Source of the DNA: GH45 sp046704385
Lineage (GTDB): Bacteria; Bacteroidota; Bacteroidia; Bacteroidales; SZUA-534
DNA: 12,901 bases
Assembly (NCBI GenBank): GCA_046704385.1
Contig: JBJKSB010000099.1
Coordinates: 1-12,901 of the forward strand
Reading direction: 5' to 3'
Below, piece after piece: positions 8,477 through 12,901 of this stretch (positions within the stretch are counted from its first letter, which is position 1; every line of letters begins with the position of its first letter). Below the pieces are notes generated by a model that saw only the letters and a list, made by a program, of their open reading frames with translations, was not told where the DNA came from and did not search any database. A program made the translations under genes and the position numbers.

Positions 8477-8583
8477 CTGTGAGCGCATTCCCCGTCAGCT
8501 TGCTGCGGGGTAAGCGAACGCAAAAAAAGTAATTATAAAAGAATCGAAGATTCCTCGTCAGCTTGCTGCGAGGAGCTTCAATT
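8477..8583 (+). repeat. REP-like pair inserted into the composite repeat
   Basis: Two hairpins share the core CGTCAGCTTGCTGCG: 8490-8510 (outer stem CCCC/GGGG) and 8553-8573 (outer stem CCTCG/CGAGG, extended by GAAG at 8546 and CTTC at 8576). Both have the same orientation and their starts are 63 bp apart. Relative to copy 3, where AATT at 12740-12743 runs straight into GTAATCT, the 107 bp are extra and AATT occurs on both sides (8473-8476 and 8580-8583). The hairpins look like REP sequences mobilised by REP-associated Y1 transposases (RAYT); no such gene is in the window. Confidence 0.8.
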
Positions 8584-8623
8584 GTAATCTGTAGCCCATG
8601 GGCTGAAAGCCCTAATAATTTCA

Positions 8624-8710
8624 ACCCGATGGCTGCTCCTCCGCTAGAGCCTCCGCTGAGTAGCTTCGGCGCTCGCGGAAAGCTACGGCGACACGCGGAA
8701 CGCCTCGGGT
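8624..8710. other. GC-rich multi-stem fold within the repeat core, copy 2
   Basis: ACCCGA-t-GGC (8624-8633) pairs with GCCTCGGGT (8702-8710), nine pairs with one bulged T, and closes the whole segment. Inside, GTAGCTT (8660-8666) pairs with AAGCTAC (8680-8686) over a 13-base GC-rich loop. CCTCCGCT appears twice (8638-8645 and 8650-8657). The 91 bp starting at 8628 are identical to copy 1. The structure is compatible with a folded RNA or with a single-stranded DNA hairpin; no known RNA family is recognised. Confidence 0.55.
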
Positions 8711-8852
8711 AACCTGTCCCCTGTCCCAAAGTCGCCCTGTAAGGGCATTCTAATGAGCTCGTATAATCAAGAGGATTGAGACTCTTCGAGTTAATCTGAA
8801 AGTTAAACCTTTCAAATAACTCGACTTCGTCCGACGAAGGAGGCCAGGTCGT

Positions 8853-8896
8853 CGTTATAAACAGAAGATATAAAAAACCCAAAGAATTGAATAGCC
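8853..8896 (+). repeat. 42-44 bp direct repeat, right member
   Basis: Same sequence as 8196-8237 apart from two inserted bases in the A-run and an A/G change before ATTGAATAGCC. Here the segment is not followed by the CTTTCAGGGC hairpin arm found after the left member and after 12504, so homology ends at AATAGCC. It marks the right edge of copy 2. Confidence 0.8.
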
Positions 8897-9107
8897 TATA
8901 AAAAGTTATGCGCAAAACTCATTTGTGTTTTACTTATATCTTGTTTGCAACATGCTTAAAGTTATTCCATCTTTCCAACAATAACAAACTGGTTTAATGT
9001 TTCTGAAGCTCAGTTATTTGTAAACGCATTTAATGGAACCAACATAACTGCTTAATACTAACTCGCTTTTATTTTGCCGTTGCCCCTGGTAAAAGGTGCA
9101 GAATGAT
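8897..9107. other. Intergenic stretch with no recognised feature
   Basis: Between the end of the composite repeat and the stop codon of the dehydrogenase gene I see no gene, no strong hairpin with a T-run, and no repeat shared with the rest of the window. A terminator for the dehydrogenase transcript would be expected here, but none is convincing. Confidence 0.6.
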
Positions 9108-12035
9108 TTACATTAATGCCTGAAATAAAACCTCAACAGGATGAAGTGCCTGCCTCCCGGTGCCGTCTTTAACCTGGTGGCGGCAACTGGTACCAGAAGC
9201 TACCACGATGGTTTCAGGGTCAGCTTCTCTCACAGCAGGAAATAGCACAAGCTCGCCTATTTTCATAGATACCTCGTAATGTTCTTTTTCAAAGCCAAAA
9301 CTTCCGGCCATACCACAACAGCCTGAGGGAATCTCTTTTATGCTGTAGTTCTCAGGCAAAGTCAGCATTTTAATTATGGATTGTGTGGAGGCTACTGCTT
9401 TTTGCTGACAATGTCCGTGCAGTATTATTTCAGCTTCCTTTTTTGTAAAAAGGGCACTATCGATTTGTCCAGCCTCTATTTCCCGAGAGATAAATTCATC
9501 AACAAGAAAAGTATTTTTCGCCAGTGTTAATGCTTTATTTTTTAAATCGCTACCCACCAAATCAGGGTATTCATCCCGAAAGGTCAAAATAGCTGACGGT
9601 TCAATACCTATCAGAGGTTTTTGGTCAGAAACAATATCGCTTAATAACAAAACATTATTTATAGCCAACGACCGGGCTTTACGCAATAATCCCTTTGAAA
9701 GGTAGGCCCTTCCACTCTCGGCATGTTTGGTTACATTTACTTTATAGCCTAAATGCGATAATAACCGTATGGTGGTAATTCCAATGTGGGTGTCATTATA
9801 ATTGGTAAATTCATCGATAAATAAAACCACTTCGCCTTTATAATTTTTCTCCTTCAATTTCAACGAATTACTTTTAATCCATTGTCTTAAAGGGGTGGGC
9901 TGTATTATGGGTAATGATCGTTCAGTGGCAAATCCTAACATCTTTTTTAACGACACCGAAACTAACCCCTTTGTGATAATAAAGTTAGTTAGTTGTGGTA
10001 GTACAGAACCCATTTTATTGATTTTGGAGATATTCGCTATAAGCCTGCTGCGTAGCGGTATTCCATGGGCATCGTACCAGTGCTGCAAAAACTCAGCTTT
10101 TAGTTTGGCAATATCCACGCTGCCCGGGCATTCCGATTTGCAGGCTTTACAGGATAAACACAAATCAAGAGCTTCATAAATTTCCTTATGATCGAATGGA
10201 TTTTTTGTTTGCGAACCGGTTAAAAACTCACGGAGAATATTGGCCCTTGACCGTGTAACATGCCGTTCGTCACGGGTAGCCATGTAGCTGGGACACATGG
10301 TTCCTCCTGCTGTATGAAGCTTGCGGCAATCGCCCGATCCGTTGCACGACTCTGCCGCCCGCACAATTCCCAGCTTATCGGAAAAATCAAATACAGTTTC
10401 GATCTGCCGGGTTTCCCCGGATGCGTATCGCAGGTTATCACGCATGTTCGGAGTATTAATTATCTTTCCGGGGTTAAAAATATTGAGTGGATCGCATACC
10501 TGCTTCAAACTCACCAATAATTGGTAAACCCTGTCACCCAACATAAACGGTATAAATTGTCCCCTTAGCCTCCCGTCACCATGTTCGCCACTTAGTGACC
10601 CTCGATATTTCTTTACGAGATGTGCAATTTCCCAGCCCAGATTTTCAAATTTATCGATATCTCCTTGCTGCTTCAGGTTCAAACGCGGGCGTAAATGGAT
10701 TTCACCGGTTCCGGCATGGGCATGGTACACACAATCCTCGCCAAACTTTTCCATAATTCGCGAAAATTCCTCAATATAACCAGGCAGTACATCGGTATGC
10801 ACAGCAGTGTCTTCTATTACGGTCACCGAAACTTTATCGCCCGGAATGTTGGCCATGATTCCCAGGCCGGCTTTACGTAAATTCCATGCTTTTCGGGTAT
10901 CATCACCGTACAGCAATGGAAAATGAAAACCCAAACCGTTGGTTTTTAAATCATTAATTAATAATTCAGCATTAGCCAAAACCTGATCCTTTGATTCATG
11001 GACCAATTCAATCATGAGAATTGCTTTGGGTTCATCTTTAACAAAAAACCTGTTTTTTTGCTGGTCGATGTTGCCTTTTGAAGCGTTAAGTATAATATCA
11101 TCCATCAGTTCAACGGCAGTTACCTGATGTTTAAGTGCCACAATATTTGCTTTTAAAGCCTCGTTTACCGAGTTAAAATGCGCACAAACCAAAACCTTTT
11201 CCCGGAGCGGAAGATCAACCAGGTTAAGTTTAATTTCCGTGATAAACATCAACGTACCTTCTGAACCTGCAATAAGCTTTGAAAAATTAAAAGGCTTTCC
11301 GTTTCCGGTAAACGGATCGGTATCAAGTAACTGGTCGATGGCATATCCATGATTCCTTCGTATTAATCCAGGATCAGGAAAATTTTCAATAATGGACTGC
11401 CTGTTTCCTGTGTCGCTTAAAATATTGTTTAAATATTTATATATATTACCCTCCAATGTTTCGGATTTACATTTGACTTCAAATTCCGGTTTTAAAAGGG
11501 GACCAAATGTTACCTTTGATCTGTCGCTTAAAAATCCGCTAACTTCCAGGATATGGTCACGGGTAGTTCCATACACCACAGCATGTAATCCACAGGCATT
11601 ATTTCCCACCATTCCTCCCAACGTACAGCGGTTGGCCGTGCTGGTTTCAGGACCAAAGAACAATCCTTTGTCTGCTAACTTCCTGTTAAGTTCATCCAGG
11701 ATCACACCAGGCTGAACCCTTACCCATTTTTCCTGTTCATTAACTTCTATAATTTCAGTCAGATATTTTGATACATCAACAACTAATCCATTTCCAACAA
11801 CCTGTCCGGCAAGTGAGGTCCCTCCTGCCCTAGGTATTAATGGAAAATTGTTTTCGGAGGCGAATACTACCAGTTTTTCAATATCTGAAACATTTTTTGG
11901 GATAGCCACAGCAACCGGTCTTTCATAATAAACCGAAGCATCAGTTGCATAGCTGATTTTAGCACTGTTGTCAGTAAGCAACTCACCTTCAATCAAATGA
12001 CTTAAGTGTTGAAGTATTTTATCAGGTAATTCCAT
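9108..12035 (-). CDS. Fused FAD / 4Fe-4S D-2-hydroxyacid dehydrogenase (D-2-hydroxyglutarate or D-lactate type)
   Basis: 975 residues, near the usual length of this GlcD-GlcF type fusion (E. coli YdiJ, Dld-II). An FAD-binding PCMH domain fills about 25-275: RAGGTSLAGQ (69-78), GPETSTANRCTLGG (128-141), NNACG (145-149), GSEGTLMFITE (257-267). The FAD-linked oxidase C-terminal domain (about 280-530) has HAHAGTGEIHLRP (438-450) and SGEHGDGRLRG (482-492), whose histidines bind metal or substrate in relatives. Fe-S ligands follow: C564-x5-C570-x10-C581-P and C626-x2-C629-x2-C632-x3-C636-P. A CCG domain closes the protein, with C876, C906-C907-G908 and C951, but its first half has E773-S774-G775 where CCG is usual. 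No signal peptide or membrane span, so cytosolic or membrane-peripheral. The reaction is oxidation of a D-2-hydroxyacid to the 2-oxoacid; which one cannot be decided. It stands alone between repeats. Confidence 0.93.
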   Translation of the reverse strand: MELPDKILQHLSHLIEGELLTDNSAKISYATDASVYYERPVAVAIPKNVSDIEKLVVFASENNFPLIPRAGGTSLAGQVVGNGLVVDVSKYLTEIIEVNEQEKWVRVQPGVILDELNRKLADKGLFFGPETSTANRCTLGGMVGNNACGLHAVVYGTTRDHILEVSGFLSDRSKVTFGPLLKPEFEVKCKSETLEGNIYKYLNNILSDTGNRQSIIENFPDPGLIRRNHGYAIDQLLDTDPFTGNGKPFNFSKLIAGSEGTLMFITEIKLNLVDLPLREKVLVCAHFNSVNEALKANIVALKHQVTAVELMDDIILNASKGNIDQQKNRFFVKDEPKAILMIELVHESKDQVLANAELLINDLKTNGLGFHFPLLYGDDTRKAWNLRKAGLGIMANIPGDKVSVTVIEDTAVHTDVLPGYIEEFSRIMEKFGEDCVYHAHAGTGEIHLRPRLNLKQQGDIDKFENLGWEIAHLVKKYRGSLSGEHGDGRLRGQFIPFMLGDRVYQLLVSLKQVCDPLNIFNPGKIINTPNMRDNLRYASGETRQIETVFDFSDKLGIVRAAESCNGSGDCRKLHTAGGTMCPSYMATRDERHVTRSRANILREFLTGSQTKNPFDHKEIYEALDLCLSCKACKSECPGSVDIAKLKAEFLQHWYDAHGIPLRSRLIANISKINKMGSVLPQLTNFIITKGLVSVSLKKMLGFATERSLPIIQPTPLRQWIKSNSLKLKEKNYKGEVVLFIDEFTNYNDTHIGITTIRLLSHLGYKVNVTKHAESGRAYLSKGLLRKARSLAINNVLLLSDIVSDQKPLIGIEPSAILTFRDEYPDLVGSDLKNKALTLAKNTFLVDEFISREIEAGQIDSALFTKKEAEIILHGHCQQKAVASTQSIIKMLTLPENYSIKEIPSGCCGMAGSFGFEKEHYEVSMKIGELVLFPAVREADPETIVVASGTSCRHQVKDGTGRQALHPVEVLFQALM

Positions 12036-12166
12036 TCATGAACATTAATTGGGGTTAAAAGTAGCAAATTAACCCGCTTTTACATGAATAATAGTTGAAT
12101 ATTGATACGTTTTATTGGTTATTTTTTTGCCACTAACGAACACTAATTTTTTTATTTGTAACACTA

Positions 12167-12360
12167 TTGTCCGGGAAAAATGTTCCAAACAGACTAAACT
12201 ACAGATATTAAAAACAACGATACTTAGATTCTGGTATTTACAATTTGGGCTAAAGCCCATTTTATTTCCGGGCTTAAGTTACCCCTGGCTTAAGCCAGGG
12301 GCTATTAAACCTCTGTTAATATTGGGCTTTAGCCCAACCCAATTAACTTTAACCGGACAA
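12167..12360. mobile_element. 194-bp palindrome-rich element bounded by TTGTCCGG / CCGGACAA
   Basis: TTGTCCGG (12167-12174) and CCGGACAA (12353-12360) are exact 8-bp inverted repeats. Inside are a second exact pair, TTGGGCTAAAGCCCA (12245-12259) and TGGGCTTTAGCCCAA (12323-12337), each arm being itself palindromic, and at the centre the perfect 20-bp palindrome CCCCTGGCTTAAGCCAGGGG (12282-12301). There is no gene and no clear target duplication. The ends resemble those I associate with some Bacteroidota IS4-type elements, but that is from memory. It lies 131 bp upstream of the dehydrogenase start and 5 bp from copy 3 of the composite repeat. Confidence 0.55.
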
Positions 12361-12536
12361 CAATGATACATTTTACATATCCGTTGTGGGGGATTGGCGT
12401 TGGATTTTTTGGACCGGTGGGTTCGATTTATAATCTTTCGTTTATTAATGTCGACCTGTAGTCGTTATAAACAGAAGATAAAAAACCCAAAAAATTGAAT
12501 AGCCCTTTCAGGGCAAATTATTAATAGTCCTATTTC

Positions 12537-12689
12537 GGGGCTGTCTCAAAAGTAATTTTTTTACCACCAAGACACAAAGGCACCAAAATTCACGAATTTA
12601 TAAGGTATTAATTTTTAACGCCTTGTGTTTCTTGGTGTCTTTGTGGTTTTATGGCTTTATATTCATTTTAATACTTTTGAGACAGCCCC
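12537..12689. mobile_element. 153-bp MITE-like element, second copy
   Basis: Same 18-bp perfect terminal inverted repeats (12537-12554 and 12672-12689) and same length as 8270-8422. Only two bases differ: A at 12600 against G at 8333, and C at 12655 against T at 8388. It occupies the same place in its host repeat as the first copy, so the pair probably moved together as part of the larger repeat and did not insert twice. Confidence 0.85.
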
Positions 12690-12783
12690 TTGAATTGAGG
12701 TGCCACTCCGTGGCGAAAAATGAATAATATGCTAATTCGAATTGTAATCTGTTGCCCATGGGCTGAAAGCCCTGATAATTTCA

Positions 12784-12870
12784 ACCCGATGGCTGCTCCT
12801 CCGCTAGAGCCTCCGCTGAGTAGCTTCGGCGCTCGCGGAAAGCTACGGCGACACGCGGAACGCCTCGGGT
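12784..12870. other. GC-rich multi-stem fold within the repeat core, copy 3
   Basis: ACCCGA-t-GGC (12784-12793) pairs with GCCTCGGGT (12862-12870), with the GTAGCTT / AAGCTAC hairpin inside (12820-12826 and 12840-12846). Every paired position is the same as in copy 2; the only core difference from copies 1 and 2 is T at 12873, outside the closing stem. Confidence 0.55.
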
Positions 12871-12901
12871 AATCTGTCCCCTGACCCAAAGTCGCCCTGT
12901 A

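Larger units (their letters stand above)
8094..8896 (+). repeat. Composite intergenic repeat, copy 2 (complete in this window)
   Basis: Homology to copy 3 starts at ATACATTTTA (8094 and 12366). In order it contains: a diverged left part (8094-8195), a 42-bp direct-repeat segment (8196-8237), a GCCCT-ttc-AGGGC hairpin (8235-8247), a 153-bp MITE-like element (8270-8422), a GCCAC-tcc-GTGGC hairpin (8435-8447), a 107-bp REP-like insertion (8477-8583), GGGCT-gaa-AGCCC (8600-8612), the GC-rich core (8628-8718), GCCCT-gta-AGGGC (8734-8746), the palindrome CTTCGTCcGACGAAG (8825-8839), and a second direct-repeat segment (8853-8896). The minus-strand frame 8915-8382 is open but crosses several independent repeats, and is interrupted in copy 1. 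No transposase is encoded. It appears to be layered non-autonomous mobile DNA. Confidence 0.85.
12366..12901 (+). repeat. Composite intergenic repeat, copy 3 (cut by window end)
   Basis: Same orientation and order as copy 2: diverged left part (12366-12462), the 42-bp direct-repeat segment (12463-12504), hairpin GCCCT-ttc-AGGGC (12502-12514), the 153-bp MITE-like element (12537-12689), GCCAC-tcc-GTGGC (12702-12714), then directly GTAATCTG with no REP insertion, and the GC-rich core from 12788. The 54 bp right of the MITE (12690-12743) are identical to 8423-8476, while the left part differs by substitutions and an indel. The copy continues past the window. Confidence 0.85.

Noticed and set aside
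8490..8573. Two similar hairpins considered as a CRISPR array
   Set aside because: Only two units, strongly palindromic with different outer stems, and no spacer series or cas gene; they fit REP sequences better.
8382..8915. Open reading frame of 177 codons on the minus strand through composite repeat copy 2
   Set aside because: It crosses the MITE end, the REP insertion and several hairpins that are independent repeats. The matching frame in copy 3 changes sequence where the REP insertion is absent, and copy 1 has an in-frame TAG at 124-126. It has no known domain.
8903..9107. Terminator for the dehydrogenase gene
   Set aside because: No GC-rich stem followed by a T-run was found on the minus strand downstream of the stop codon.
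10220..10520. Overlapping short frames on both strands inside the dehydrogenase gene
   Set aside because: They are antisense or out-of-frame shadows of the Fe-S region, which has clear protein motifs in the main frame.
12065..12072. Possible -7 box (TTAATTTG on the minus strand) for the dehydrogenase gene
   Set aside because: It matches seven of eight bases of TAnnTTTG, but no TTG lies at the proper distance upstream, so I do not call a promoter.
12668..12889. Open reading frame of 73 codons on the minus strand in copy 3
   Set aside because: Same repeat-derived frame as above over the GC-rich core; open because the core lacks stops, not because a protein is conserved.

Overview
The window looks like a chromosomal segment of a Bacteroidota bacterium, probably a member of the Bacteroidales/Marinilabiliales type. 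The evidence is a type IX secretion (T9SS) C-terminal sorting domain, a DUF5011-type lipoprotein, a PorT-like outer-membrane barrel, no Shine-Dalgarno sequences ahead of the starts, a promoter resembling the Bacteroidota TTG-N19-TAnnTTTG type, and AT-rich intergenic DNA full of palindromic repeats. No species can be named from the sequence alone.

Layout: (1) 1-235 is the right-hand part of a repeat, cut by the window edge. (2) 240-460 holds two AT-rich imperfect hairpin repeats. (3) 471-7905 is a three-gene operon read leftwards: outer-membrane beta-barrel (7815-7081), DUF5011 lipoprotein (7044-6397), and a 1953-residue modular T9SS cargo protein (6376-515). The gaps are only 36 and 20 bp, a promoter lies at 7876-7905 and a hairpin/poly-T terminator at 471-496. 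(4) 7987-8896 is non-coding repeat DNA: a heptamer array, then a composite repeat of about 800 bp. (5) 8897-9107 shows nothing recognisable. (6) 12035-9108 is one gene, also read leftwards, for a fused FAD/4Fe-4S D-2-hydroxyacid dehydrogenase. (7) 12167-12360 is a palindrome-rich element with short terminal inverted repeats. (8) 12366-12901 is a third copy of the composite repeat, running off the window.

The operon is best read as an envelope or surface-display set: a barrel in the outer membrane, a small lipoprotein anchored in the envelope, and a giant exported protein built from six CARDB-like and six jelly-roll (MAM-like) modules in alternation. The dehydrogenase is an unrelated metabolic gene that would oxidise a D-2-hydroxyacid (D-2-hydroxyglutarate or D-lactate) and pass electrons through Fe-S clusters to a carrier.

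The least explained part is the repeat family. Three same-orientation copies surround the two transcription units. Each carries a GC-rich core of 91 bp that is identical in two copies and differs at one base in the third, although its flanks have diverged. The core can fold into a closed multi-stem structure. Copies 2 and 3 also contain a 153-bp MITE-like element with perfect 18-bp terminal inverted repeats, and copy 2 carries a 107-bp REP-like insertion for which copy 3 gives the empty site. I found no convincing tRNA, rRNA, CRISPR array or intact transposase gene.
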